In this document: positions 29,895-40,459 of the stretch, one piece after another
How positions within the stretch are numbered: position 1 is the first letter of the stretch
Layout: the number at the start of each line of letters is the position of its first letter
Assembly: GCA_013306675.1 (NCBI GenBank)
Contig: JABLUY010000147.1
Location: forward strand, 31,354 to 95,353
Length of the DNA stretch: 64,000 nt
Direction of reading: 5' to 3'
From: Thraustochytrium sp. TN22
Taxonomy: Eukaryota; Sar; Bigyra; Thraustochytrida; Thraustochytriidae
Made by a program: the position numbers and the translations under genes
The notes under the pieces: model-generated
The model's input: the letters and a program-made list of their open reading frames with translations, nothing else
What the model was told of the DNA's origin: nothing
The model's database searches: none

Positions 29895-32190
29895 ATTATC
29901 CCTAGTAAATCGGCTCTCCTGCTTGCGCTCGACTGACCTGTTGCTATCATGATTCTAATCATTTTTGGAACTTTCAACTACTGGGTTTGTATGGAAGCGT
30001 AAAGTGTTGGTCACTTCCGACTGGCCTGTGCGGATGCTGAGGCCAACTTGGGCTGCATCAAGGGCACGATGGACTCGTGCTGAGGCTGCTGCGAGAGGAT
30101 CTTGAACTATGGCTTGATGGGGTGTCGGTGTAGCTGGCTTGGGCTACGTGGTCGTTCCTGCTCTGCGCTGTAGGGGTACCGGACGAGGCACTGGCGCTGC
30201 TCGAATCGACATGATCGAGGCAAATGGGCGAAGGTGTTCCGTTGACGTTTGTCTTGCGCTTCTTGAAGCCTTCGTGAGGCTCGACGCGCACGCGCGTGTG
30301 CCACTTGGAAAAGCAGGTTGTGCGTTCATTCTTTCTCATGAACACGTGCAGAGGCACACCGCAGATGGTGCAACGACGGTGCGTTTGCTTGCCGCAGATG
30401 ACGCAGAGCCGCTTGGCGGGAATCCTCTTGTTGTTGGCGTTGAAGGATGCCTTTCCCGCTGCCTCTGAGTCATGTTGCAGTGCGGCATCGAGGCGGATGT
30501 CGCGGGCTTGGCCGTGGTTGAAGAACTTCTGCAACTCGGGGGTTCGCTTGCGCTTACCGGCGGTCACGAGGTCCCTCGCCGCTTCCCTGGTGAGCCCAGT
30601 GGGCTTGGGCATGCTTGGCTGCATGTTGAACTCCACCTGCGCCGTATCGAGCTGCCTGCTCCTGTAGACGTGACGGACCATGTCGACAGTGAGGCGGAAC
30701 GAGACAGTGCTGAGCGCTTCAGAGCGGTTCACCTTGTCGCGGAGGGCCTTTAGCCCGTCGCTGTCTTCGAGGTTGCTCTTCCTCGCAGCCTGTAAGTAGC
30801 GGTAGACCACGATGGCGTTGACAACGAGCTGCTTGTACGTGCGCAACGCGATGTTCTGGTCGCAGCTCAGATTCATGCACTGCGTGTTGGTGATCTGCTC
30901 CACGTACTGTGTGCTTCCGTCGACGCCGCCCTTTGCGACGTTGTATAGCTCCTGCGGTAAGCACTTGATGACATGCACGGGCCGCATGGGCCCCTTCAGA
31001 GCGACAAGCTTGCGCATGGCGCGCCACAGCCGGAAGTGCGAGCTCAGCACCGCCCCCTCCTCCTCGCCGAAGATGGCAGGTGGCTTGGGCGGCGCACCCG
31101 CTGTCGATGCTCTGGTGCGCCCATGTCGTGAGCTTGTCCGCCCACGGTTTCAGAGCGCGCTCCATGGCGAGCCGGGCGTCCGGAGGCACTTCAACGAGGC
31201 AGGCGTACAAACACGAACTCGTGCTGGCAGCAACGTAGAGCACGTGATCGATTTGGAGGACCACAGCTTGGTGCAAGACTTGCGCGCGGTGCTCGGCAGG
31301 TATGGCCTTCCACCAAGTCTCGTCCCCCACGTGTTCATCTGGGTGCTCACGATACGTGCGTCTACCGCGCCTCCAGGCGCGACGCGCGTCTTGATCTCGA
31401 CGCTGCATAGTACTGACGATGCGTCGCACTCCGCGCCTGGAAGCCGGACGCGAGCGACTCCATCCGGCGAGACTGCGAGCCCCGGAACGGTCTTGTGCTG
31501 AATGAGGCCGACCTCGAACATGCACTCGCACCACGCGTCGGTTCGTCGACCAACGCAAGTATGTCTTCGAAGTCTTGCTGCGCAGCGGCCTCAGCACGAG
31601 CATCCTCGTCGCCAAGCTCCTCTCCTTCTTCGTCTTCGTCCCCTGTGTCCCGCTTGTCCAGGGGCACGAACTCGCTGTCGCTGTCGCTGTCGCTGTCGTC
31701 CTCCACGCGGTGGTTAGGCCTCGCCGATGCCATGATGTCGCAGTGCGGGCCCGACTCCACGTCCAAGCGCTGCGGCAGGGGCGTGCGAGCTGAGAGCAGG
31801 CACAAGGCACCCGCCAGGGCCGCCTGCAGCCGCGCGCCGCAGCGCCTGCGGCTCCAGCGCGCTCCGCGACGAAGTCGCGCGCGAGCTCCCCCCAAAGCCG
31901 CTCTGGGCGAACTGCCGAGCTCATCTCATCCTAACCACCACGCCTTCGGCCAAAATGAATAGGGGGCAGGAGCCTTGGGTCGCTTCGAGTGGGCCTCTTC
32001 AAGCTCGGCCCCATCGCTGCGTTTTTGATCGAATGCGGAACTAACTTCGCCAGACTCTAGGCCACTTTTTTGGAGCAAATCGGGAGTAAAGTACCCTCTT
32101 AATACGCTTTAGTGCCCCCTGTGCCGGGCGTCACCGAGGGACCCCCGCGTGGTAGGCGGATACGAGTAAGCATAGAGGTGTGATTGGGAT
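29895..32190 (-). repeat. right arm of palindrome (2296 bp, inverted)
   Basis: Inverted copy of 27554-29849. The only difference I could see is T at 31609 opposite C at 28135. It ends GATTGGGAT at 32190 and is followed directly by AGCCAT. Confidence 0.88.
30058..31733 (-). pseudogene. YqaJ-nuclease/piggyBac-C-terminal-half gene, frame-broken (right copy)
   Basis: Mirror copy of the gene at 28011-29686, with the same frame breaks at the same places, so the damage predates the duplication. The one visible change is Asp for Ala in the acidic segment (LGDEDARAE here, LGAEDARAE on the left). The piggyBac-like block with GGVDGSTQ and the terminal zinc ribbon lies within 31050-30058. Confidence 0.7.
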
Positions 32191-32196
32191 AGCCAT
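32191..32196 (+). repeat. right AGCCAT, candidate target-site duplication
   Basis: Follows the right outer end of the palindrome and matches 27548-27553. Beyond it the sequence (TCTTTGTACC) is unrelated to the left flank. Confidence 0.5.
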
Positions 32197-32830
32197 TCTT
32201 TGTACCGGTTCATCATGAGAAGGACGAAGCAGGCATCGACCAGCGAGGCTTGGCATGCTTCACTTTGCTTCGATTCTGGGGCATCGCGACACGCTGCGGC
32301 AAGTCGCTGCCGAGCCGGGCGGGCCAAGTCAGGTCGGCTGCCTTGTGTGCGACGTGGGTCTCAGCCTGTCGACTGACTGGCTGACTGCAGAGACCCCGAA
32401 GACCTCATCGTTCGCCCGCGCGCTCCTCCGTGGCTGCAACTGCGTGGCGAACTCCATTTCAGGCCGCGAACCCAGAACCGCGGCAATCTCTCTCTCTCTC
32501 TCTCTGTCCTCTGTCTCTCTCTGAGTCTCTCGTCGATTCGTGGAAAGCTCAGCTTTGGGGTAAAATTGATGCCGAGTCACCATGGTCACTGCCAGTGCAA
32601 CGAAAGAACCAGCGATTCTTGTGACTTGTCATCGGACGGGAAATTTGTCCAGTCACTGAAGTGCAGGCAGATGCGGTGGCCGGGCCAGGCCGGCAAGTGC
32701 TGCTGACGTGAGTGCACCCTCACTCATACCGTACGGGGAAGGGAAGGAGAGCCAGATGAGCCCCACGAAATCAGGCTCCCAGACGAGCCAAGCCCATCAT
32801 GAGCCAGAAGTGGCGCGCTGATGACGAGTT
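32197..32830. other. gene-free stretch between palindrome and satellite
   Basis: No gene seen. It contains a CT microsatellite (about 32489-32524) and one TGCCAGTG octamer (32590-32597). Confidence 0.5.
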
Positions 32831-33845
32831 CGCAGTCAGGCGAGCCTCGCTGACGAGCCTCGGATGAAGCTTGCAGGCTCGCAGGGCCGTCATACTGGCA
32901 ACTGCTGCGCCTCCCAAAGTTGCGTCGAGCAGCTCGCCTCACGGACGAGCCTCGGATGAAGCTTGCAGGCTCGCAGGGCCGTCATACTGGCAACAGCAGC
33001 ATCCGTCAGGAAGGATCGAAGGAATCGAAAGTGGAGGTGGACATCGGGTCCGCCCACGGATTGCTGCGCCTCCCAAAGTTGCGTCGAGCAGCTCGCCTCG
33101 CGGACGAGCCTCGGATGAAGCTTGCAGGCTCGCAGGGCCGTCTTACTGGCAACAGCAGCATCCGTCAGGAAGGATCGAAGGAATCGAAAGTGGAGGTGGA
33201 CATCGGGTCCGCCCACGGATTGCTGCGCCTCCCAAAGTTGCGTCGAGCAGCTCGCCTCGCGGACGAGCCTCGGATGAAGCTTGCAGGCTCGCAGGGCCGT
33301 CTTACTGGCAACAGCAGCATCCGTCAGGAAGGATCGAAGGAATCGAAAGTGGAGGTGGACATCGGGTCCGCCCACGGATTGCTGCGCCTCCCAAAGTTGC
33401 GTCGAGCAGCTCGCCTTGCGGACGAGCCTCGGGAAAGGGAGGCGGACATCGGGTCCGCCCACGGATTGCTGCGCCTCCCAAAGTTGCGTCGAGCAGCTCG
33501 CCTCGCGGACGAGCCTCGGATGAAGCTTGCAGGCTCGCAGGGTCGTCATACTGGCAACTGCTGCGCCTCCCAAAGTTGCGTCGAGCAGCTCGCCTCACGG
33601 ACGAGCCTCGGATGAAGCTTGCAGGTTCGCAGGGCCGTCATACTGGTAACTGCTGCGCCTCCCAAAGTTGCGTCGAGCAGCTCGCCTCGCGGACGAGCCT
33701 CGGATGAAGCTTGCAGGCTCGCAGGGCCGTCTTACTGGCAACAGCAGCATCCGTCAGGAAGGATCGAAGGAATCGAAAGTGGAGGTGGACATCGGGTCCG
33801 CCCATGGATTGCTGCGCCTCCCAAAGTTGCGTCGAGCAGCTCGCG
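32831..33845. repeat. modular satellite: 92-bp unit A with optional 67-bp insert B
   Basis: The string GAGCCTCGG recurs at 32855, 32947, 33106, 33265, 33424, 33511, 33603 and 33695, giving steps of 92, 159, 159, 159, 87, 92 and 92 bp. The 92-bp unit contains GATGAAGCTTGCAGG, GGGCCGTC, ACTGGCAAC, CTCCCAAAGTTGCGTCGAGC and CTCGCCTC. The 159-bp form adds a 67-bp block (from AGCAGCATCCGTCAGGAAGG to TCCGCCCACGGAT). Copies are nearly identical, with a few point changes. Both strands have open frames through it because no unit contains stops in those frames; nothing supports coding. Confidence 0.9.
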
Positions 33846-34592
33846 CATCAGAGTGGTGGTGCAGGTATGCGTAAAGCGAGGTTTGCGCGTAGCCGACGCG
33901 ATTCGCGCCAAGGTAAATGACATGGGCAAGCCACATGTGGTCGCAAAGCTGGAAAAAGGACTCGTTGCGATCCAGGAAAAAGACGACCCCGGCCTCGTGC
34001 AAGAGGTCAAGAACGAGCTCTGTTCCGACCTCCCACACGTAAAGGGCGACGAGTGTGCGCGCTGCGAGTGCCACGCTGCGCAGCAGGATGAATGCAAAGA
34101 TCACGCGCGTGAGCAGGTAGACGAGCTCGCCTCTCCTGAAGAGCGATTCTACGTTCGCGCGGAACCCCACGAACTCTATCGCCTGTACACGAGTGAAGAC
34201 AACGCATGTGTACACGAAGAAGACGACGGTGTCAATGAGGGATGGCTGTCGGGCATGCGAGCAAGCGTGCGCGTTAGTTGCGGAGGACGTGGGCATGGCG
34301 AACTCGTTGGCTGCCAACGAGCAAACACAAGGCGAGATGAGACGTGCAGCCTCCGCGGCATAGTTGCATAACCAAGTCGCCAGCCAGAAGGCGAAAGAGC
34401 CGAACGTACCATGACAAGTATGAGGATGACTATTTGTCTCACGAAGTTGAACTGCAAGCGTTGTCTCTCTGTCACGACCAAGAGCGGCCGACGCTGCCAC
34501 CAACGGGAGGCGCCGCCGCGGCCAGTGCTGGCGCCGCCGTTGGCGAGCCTGTTTAGCTTGCGCGCGAGGGCGGCCACCGGGTCGCGCCGCAT
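33754..34592 (-). CDS. probable two-exon integral membrane protein, unrecognised
   Basis: Possible join of exon 1 34592-34410 (61 codons from ATG) and exon 2 34245-33754; 224 residues. The 164-bp intron has donor ATG|GTACGT and acceptor CCGACAG|CCA and keeps frame; other acceptors are possible. The joined product has hydrophobic stretches FNFVRQIVILILVM, LIDTVVFFVYTCVVFTRV, LVYLLTRVIFAFILLRSVAL and a helix around LVLDLLHEAGVVFFL, suggesting three to four membrane segments. The reading frame runs into the satellite for its last ~30 residues (DARAARRNFGRRS...), so the array either supplies the C terminus or the true end is elsewhere. I do not recognise a family. The exon structure is inference. 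Confidence 0.4.
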
Positions 34593-35434
34593 CGAGACGG
34601 CGTGCCGGGCGCGCCTGGCCGCCTGGCCGGCCAGCTCGCGCGCGCCATTGAGGGCCAGCCTTCGCAGCCAGCGCTGGTTACTGCCTGCGCTCGCGCCGCG
34701 CTGCCAGCCCCAGCCACGCTCCATGCCCCACCTGGCCCTTCGAGACGCGCGCGCCCCGCGCCGCCCGCGTTGTGCGAGCGGGGGGCGGGTCTGGTTGCCT
34801 GCTCCTTTCTGGCTGCTCCGCTGCTCCACCTCCTACAAGTCCTCCTCGCACACCACCCCGGCACGCGCGCGTGCAGCACTAAGTTAGGCCTAAGTTACGG
34901 CTAATGAGTTGGCATTGTTTGGGCCAAGTAGTAGGCTACAGTGACACCAGGGCAGCCAACAAATGCGAACTTCCGAGTCGTGCTTCGGGTGCCTTCAGGT
35001 TCAAGGGCCTTCCAGGGCCTTCAAGGGCCTTCAAAGGCCGCCAAGTTGCCTGGACCTTGGCTGGGGACTCTTGACACGAAGCCAGCCGCACTCCGTCCAT
35101 CCACCATGGCCCGGGCCATCCAGCTCAGTGCAAGAGGCTCTTTGTGGTCTCAGCTCAGTAGCGGTGAATTAACATAATGTTCTCGTGATTTGACTGTTCG
35201 ATCTAAAGGCAGGCAGGCAGCAGGCGTACTGCGGAGGTGTCTCAGCAGAACGCCGCTGCGTTGCAACAAATAAAATGGGCGGGAAAGGCCCGCCCGATCG
35301 CGTTGGCTCCGGCGAGGGGTGTTCATCTCGCTCAAGAGCAGCGGCGCGCAAAAATGGGAGAGCAAGAGGCATGTGCTGTGCTCGCAAGTTCGCGCTCAGC
35401 TCTCCCTGGGTTGGCGTCAAGTCGTAGTGGCCGC
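34593..35434. other. gene-free stretch downstream of the MYB gene
   Basis: No gene supported. 35003-35040 is a short tandem repeat based on AAGGGCCTTC. 34874-34905 has AGTTAGGCCTAAGTTACGG with a small inverted repeat. Confidence 0.5.
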
Positions 35435-36447
35435 TCATGATGACTGCGAGGCGGGATCGGCGCATACCGCAGTGGCCTCCGGCTTGCCGGCGCCACGCTT
35501 GAGCGTCTCGATGCGCCACTTGATGGAGTACCAGGCGCGCTCGGGGACGAGCTTCTGGATAGCTGCCCAGCGGTTGCCGAGCTTGTTGTGCGCACTCAGG
35601 ATGATGCGGTCTTCTTCGGCGGTCCAGTTGCCGATCTTGCGGATCTCAGGGCGCAGACGCGAGGTGTAGCGGTCACGGCACTGCTTGCCAGTACGGCCGG
35701 AGATGACGGAGGCGATCTTGCGCCACTTGGGGCCGAAGTCAGCGACGGCGCGACGCAGCTTGTCGTCCTCCTCGAGGGACCACTTGCCCTTGATGATGGC
35801 CGGGTCGAGCGCCTTGCGCCAGCGCTGCGAGCACTGCGTGGCCGTCTTGCCGGGGATGAACTCGGCGAGCTTCTTCCACTTGCCCTTGCCATACTTGCGC
35901 ACGAGGTTGAAGAGAAGCTCGTCGTCCTGCTTGCTCCACAGCTTGCGGTACACAATGTGGGCGTCCTCGGAATTGCCCGAGCCGGAACTCGCGGAGCGCT
36001 TGGGCGCCGGCGGTTCGCCCGCGGACGAAGCGCGCGGGGGCTTGCCCGGGTGCCCAGCGCCGGGCGAGGCAGGCTTGACCGTGGCATCGTCGGGGAAGTA
36101 GATGCTGGAGCGGCGCATACCGGAGTCGGCGCGCGAGAACAGGCCGGGCCGCGCGCTGTCCTGCATGGCGGCGAGCTCGGAGCCATCCACGCTCTCCGAG
36201 TCATCATTGCTGCTATGACAACTGCTGGCGCTAGCTTTGCTGGCGCTGGCGCTGCCGATGCTGCTGTTGTTGGCACCCATGACGAAGGCGCCCCACGGCT
36301 CGGTCAGCTGCGGCGCCATCTCGAAAGATGACTCTGCGTAGTCCGTCTCACTCTGCGCCGCGCTTCCGCCGATAAGCACATCAGAGTAGTTGTTGTTGTA
36401 GGCCCACGTCCGCCGATCCTGCTGCTGAGGAGCCTGGATCGCCTGTG

Positions 36448-36479
<32 letters not shown>

Positions 36480-36581
36480 GAGCCAGCGAAGCAGGTGTCA
36501 AGGAACGTCGCCAAGTCATCCTCCTCTGACTCGACGCGGATCGTCTGCTGCGAGGGCGCGCCAATCATCATCATCATGATG

Positions 36582-36623
<42 letters not shown>

Positions 36624-36751
36624 GCCACCATGTGCTGCTGCGGCTGCTGCATCTGCGAGAAGTGCATCTGTTGCTGCTGTTGCATCTGTTCTTGCTGGTC
36701 CCACTGCGATGGCCAGGCCGCGTAGGCCGTGTAACCCTGTCCAGAGATCAT
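35435..36751 (-). CDS. three-repeat MYB transcription factor with poly-Gln N terminus
   Basis: 438 residues from ATG 36751. The first ~110 residues are Gln-rich with a run of Met after poly-Q. Three MYB repeats: R1 about 271-314 (LWSKQDDELLFNLVRKYGKGKWKKLAEFIP...QCSQRWRK), R2 about 321-366 (KGKWSLEEDDKLRRAV...CRDRYTSRL) and R3 about 374-418 (GNWTAEEDRIILSAHNKLGNRWAAIQKLVP...YSIKWRIETL). Most helix-anchoring Trp residues are present. R3 has YSIKW where the family usually has an Asn-rich recognition helix such as NxVKNHW, so its base contacts may differ. 3R-MYBs bind DNA and control cell-cycle genes in plants and animals (family knowledge); the role here is unknown. Followed by 3.7 kb of gene-free upstream DNA. 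Confidence 0.9.
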
Positions 36752-39700
36752 TGTCCCGTCGTTCGCGCGGTGCGTTTGCGTTTCGAAAGCAAGCGGTCCG
36801 GACGTGGGTGCGTGCGCGGCCGAGAGCAAGGGAGCTAGCTCGCACGCCGAAGCGCGCGGACGGTCCCGGTCGCGACTTTGCTGGTCTGCTTGCCGCTCTG
36901 CTGAGCGCTGCGCTCGCCTTTGTCCGAGCGCGCGAGCCTGCTCGCGTCGCGTTACAGGAGCGTATGGCCGCTCAGAGCGATGCCGACCGCCGGGAGGGGC
37001 GGAGAAAAGGTGAAGCGTGGGGAGCGAGAGGCCAGACAGCAACTCGCTGCGCGACTTGCGCGAGACACGCCGACGCTGCGCTCGCTGAGGCGAGGCACGG
37101 CGCGGCGCGGCGCGGCGCGGCGCTGGGCGAAGGCGCGCGGGACGCGCGCACGGGTCAGTTCGACGGCGCGGTGGCGCGCGGCGGCCTCTGGGGCCTGCGC
37201 GGTCCGCTGCGTGAGCTGCAGCTTCGTGGCAAAGCAGGCTGCTTGCAGCGTCGCGATTGGAGTCTGCCGACAGCTCGCCCATCGCCCGACGCAGCTGCCG
37301 CGGTCGGCGCGGAGGGATCCCTGCGGGGCGATTCTTCCCCACACCCATCCCCAAGTTTGCGTCCGCTGCGGGCGCTGCGGGGGGCGTCTCGCTGACCCGA
37401 CTCCTGTGCCCGCCCACGCGGGAGTCTCAGGCTGTCCGTGCCACGCACCGCAGACCCGGACAGGAGGCAGACTCGGCAGAGCAGGAGGAGGGTTGGTGGA
37501 CACGAAGGAGCGGTTGGGGGCGCGAGGTCGGCTGGGCAGCTAGCTAGCCATCGCTGGTCGGTGGGCGGCTGGCTTGCGAGCGGGCGGGCGGGCGGCCAGT
37601 GGGTGGCCAAGGCGGGGGGGGAGGGGGGGCGAGGGGCGGGGGGGGGGGGGGGCAGCCAGGAAGCGGCCAACACTGCAGGCGGGCGGCGGCGGGTGTGCTG
37701 GCAGCGGCTACTCGCGGGTCGCCCGCCAGCCAACATCTGCGCAGGCAGGTGAGCGAGCCGACCGCACAGCCGCGCATCCGCCCTGCCACCGCGCGGAAGC
37801 CTGCCTCCCTTCCTGTCAGGCGCAGCGCGTCTGCGCTCCGCTGCGCTCGCCGCCAGTCGAGCGCCCCACAGCCACCAGGGCCGCCGCCCTACATGCTCCT
37901 CTCCCGCGCAGTGCACTCCCGAGGCGAGTCCCGAGTCCAGCCTGCGCTTGCGCTTACTTCTCCGCGGGTCTGCCAGTGTCTGCAGAGTGCAGAGGGCCGC
38001 CGCGAGGCTGCAGCACCGCACCAGCACCGCGAGAAAAGCACTGCGCTACAAGCTCGGGGCGCGCCTAATCCCCCGAGGGCCCAACGCATGACTGTGAATG
38101 ACAAGCGTGGTGATGGCGGCCACGGCGGTCGACAGAGATCGTAGCAAGCCTGCGCGCGGCCGGGCCGCCGCGGCCGCCCCGCCCCACCCATACCTACACG
38201 GCGCGCACTTCGCGCGGCCGCCACGGCCGCGCGCGAGAGCACCTCTGAAGCAGTGGCGATGGCGCGAGCGGCCGCGGTGCAAGCGGTCGGGCTGTGTGCT
38301 CGCCGCTTGCTGCGCCTCGGCTGTGGGCCCCGCGGGGGGGCGGCGTGCCACGAGTGTCTAGTGCAGGATGCAGGAGCTGCAGTGCCAGTGGATGCCACAG
38401 CCGCCGTTGACACCACGACGCTGCCTGCCCGCCAACCTGCGGCGCTTGCCGTGGCCTACGTGACGCCAGTGATCGAGAGCTGAGCCGCCACCGGGCATCG
38501 AGCATGTCTCGCCGCGAACCCAAAGGCACCGGAAGTCTTGGCGGTGTGCCGGTGCGAACGGCCACGGTCGGGCTCGGCCGGCTCGCCGAGCTCGGCCTCG
38601 CTGCAGCCCTGGCCGCCTCGCGTCTCCTTTCCTGCGCTTCAGCCGGACCGCGCGGCCTGTGCGCTCTAGCGGCCTAGCTGGCTGCTTCGGCTAGACTGGC
38701 CTCGAGCAATCAGAGCCGAGCGGAATTCGACAGCAGGCTGAGCCAGCTCTGCGCTCGCTTCCTGCCCCTGGCGAACAGGATCGTCCTGGCGCGTCCTTGC
38801 ATTGTTTGCTGCCTTCGCTCTTGAGTAGGTAGAAGGACGAGGTAAGTCACGGAGCCAGAGTTTCTCAGTCTTGGCCCTACGAGCACAAAGAGTCTTTGCG
38901 GCGACTTGAACCGAGGCAACTTCGCTTGCCCTCACGGCCACGCCATCTTCGCTGGATCCGGAGCTCGCCAGCGACGCCGCGTGCTTGAGCTTGTATTCGC
39001 AGCCAGCCAGCCAGCCAGCCAGCCAGTCCGTGCGTGCCTCAAGCAAGCGAGCAAGCAAGCGAGCAAGCAAGCAAAGCTTCTTGCTCGGACTGCACGGGCC
39101 GGATCACTGGTGCTTCCGCCAAGCTGAGGCGCCCCAAGGGAGACGATCCGGCCAGGATGCAGCCGCGCGACGCTCCTCCTGCGTGCACTGCGCTATGTCT
39201 AAGCCGCTCTAGCGCAGACGTCAGTGCGGCGCGGGAGAGGCTGTGGGTGCGGTGGGAGATGTGGGGAAGCTGCCGCGCCGTCCGCGCTGCAGCTGGCGCC
39301 CGCCGCGTGTCCCAGCTCAGCGGATGAACGACTGGACTCCGACTCAGCAGGCTGTGTGCTTCCGCGTTGCCGCTGCAGCTAGGCGGCCGGGGCGGCGACG
39401 AGCCGCCGTGGCCGCGCGTCGCGTCGCGTCGCGTCGCGTTGCGTCGCTGTGCGGCGCAGCGCGGCCAGCACCCACCAAACGGTGGCATTGCGCGGGCTTG
39501 CATCCTCCCCTGCGTCGAATGCTTGTTTGGCTGTTGGTTCTGGCTTGCAGCGGTCTGTTGCCGCAGCCGCAAGGCTGACATCGTCTTGACGGGAGACGGC
39601 TAGTCTGTCGATTCATGGCCAGCCAGGCCAAGGCCAACTCGCCCTCGTGTCGTGGCCCTGGCGGCGGCGACCCGGACGGCGGACCGGGTCGCGGCGCGCC

Positions 39701-40459
39701 ACTGGCAGCAGCCCGGTTGCCGCGGCCTGGCTGCAGGTCGCACGATTCGAAGCAGCCAGATCGCACGCAACACCCAAAACCAGATCGCGCGCTCTGACGG
39801 ATTAACGTCTGGATCGTTGTTGAAGGGGTTTAGCGGCTTCAGCCGAGATCGACCCAGCCTTAGTTCTTGGCGGAAAGCTGGTAGGCTGCAGGCAGGTTCG
39901 CTTCGCAGGCCGAGGCTCCTGAAGATCTTGTGCAGCCAGCCAGCTTTTGCGCTCCGCGCTTCCCCCGCTCCGCAGCACCCACAGTCCCCGCAGCACCCAC
40001 AATACGTTGGGTTGCCAACCAGCGGCGCTCCGCCAGGCCGCTGATGCGGCTGGCGCCCGGCCGGGCGCCGACTCGGACCACGACCGGCGCGAGGACGGCC
40101 GAAGGAGCAGTGCAGGTGCGTACCAACTCGTGGTGAGAACGCAAGAACTCGAACCGAAGTTGGAGTCGGCTGGAGTCGGCATGAGTACGCGGGAGACACG
40201 CGGGAGTACCCAGGAACACACCGGGGTACGCAGGACGGGCAGGACGGCAGCACTCGGGAGTACGCGGGAGCGGTGCGCGACGCGCGGCGCCGCGACGCCG
40301 TCGACCACCTGGAGTCCGGCGCCGTGCGTTGACAGTGATGAGTGATCATCTTTGTTTCCCTCGCGAGCAACAGCAAGGGCGCGACGAGCGGGGGCGCTCC
40401 GCACGCCTCTGAGAGGACCGTGACGGCCGGGTAACGTCGTAGATTTGACTTGACACGAC
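36752..40459. other. 3.7-kb gene-free region upstream of MYB and TPR-cNMP genes
   Basis: Divergent upstream region of the MYB gene (-) and the TPR/cNMP gene (+). It contains a GCGCG/GGCGC pentamer array (37089-37125), a 15-G run (37638-37652), CCAG repeats (39003-39026), CAAG/GAGC repeats (39039-39076), a GTCGC array (39418-39446) and TGCCAGTG/CACTGGCA octamers at 37971, 38383 and 39700. Open frames of 100-390 codons exist on both strands but are compositionally driven and match nothing I recognise. Confidence 0.55.

Larger units (their letters stand above)
27554..32190. mobile_element. palindromic pair of piggyBac-related elements (4637 bp)
   Basis: Left arm 27554-29849 and right arm 29895-32190 are inverted copies of 2296 bp around a 45-bp spacer. 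Corresponding positions sum to 59744. I could find one base difference between the arms: C at 28135 versus T at 31609, changing Ala to Asp. The outer ends read ATCCCAATCACACC / GGTGTGATTGGGAT. AGCCAT lies on both sides (27548-27553 and 32191-32196), compatible with a 6-bp target duplication or with microhomology. The inner ends read CCCTAGTAAAT when viewed outward-in; a CCCTAG start recalls canonical piggyBac ends (family knowledge), but TTAA is absent here. Each arm carries the same broken gene. Alternatives are a long fold-back transposon, a replication template-switch product, or an assembly artefact. Confidence 0.85.

Noticed and set aside
32871-33707. Repeat-encoded open frames of 230-280 codons on both strands
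   Set aside because: They are the modular satellite read through; the same peptide repeats with the DNA unit and no start or promoter is distinctive.
32831-33845. CRISPR-like array of regular repeats
   Set aside because: Units are contiguous 92/159-bp tandem copies without unique spacers, in a eukaryotic context with no cas genes.
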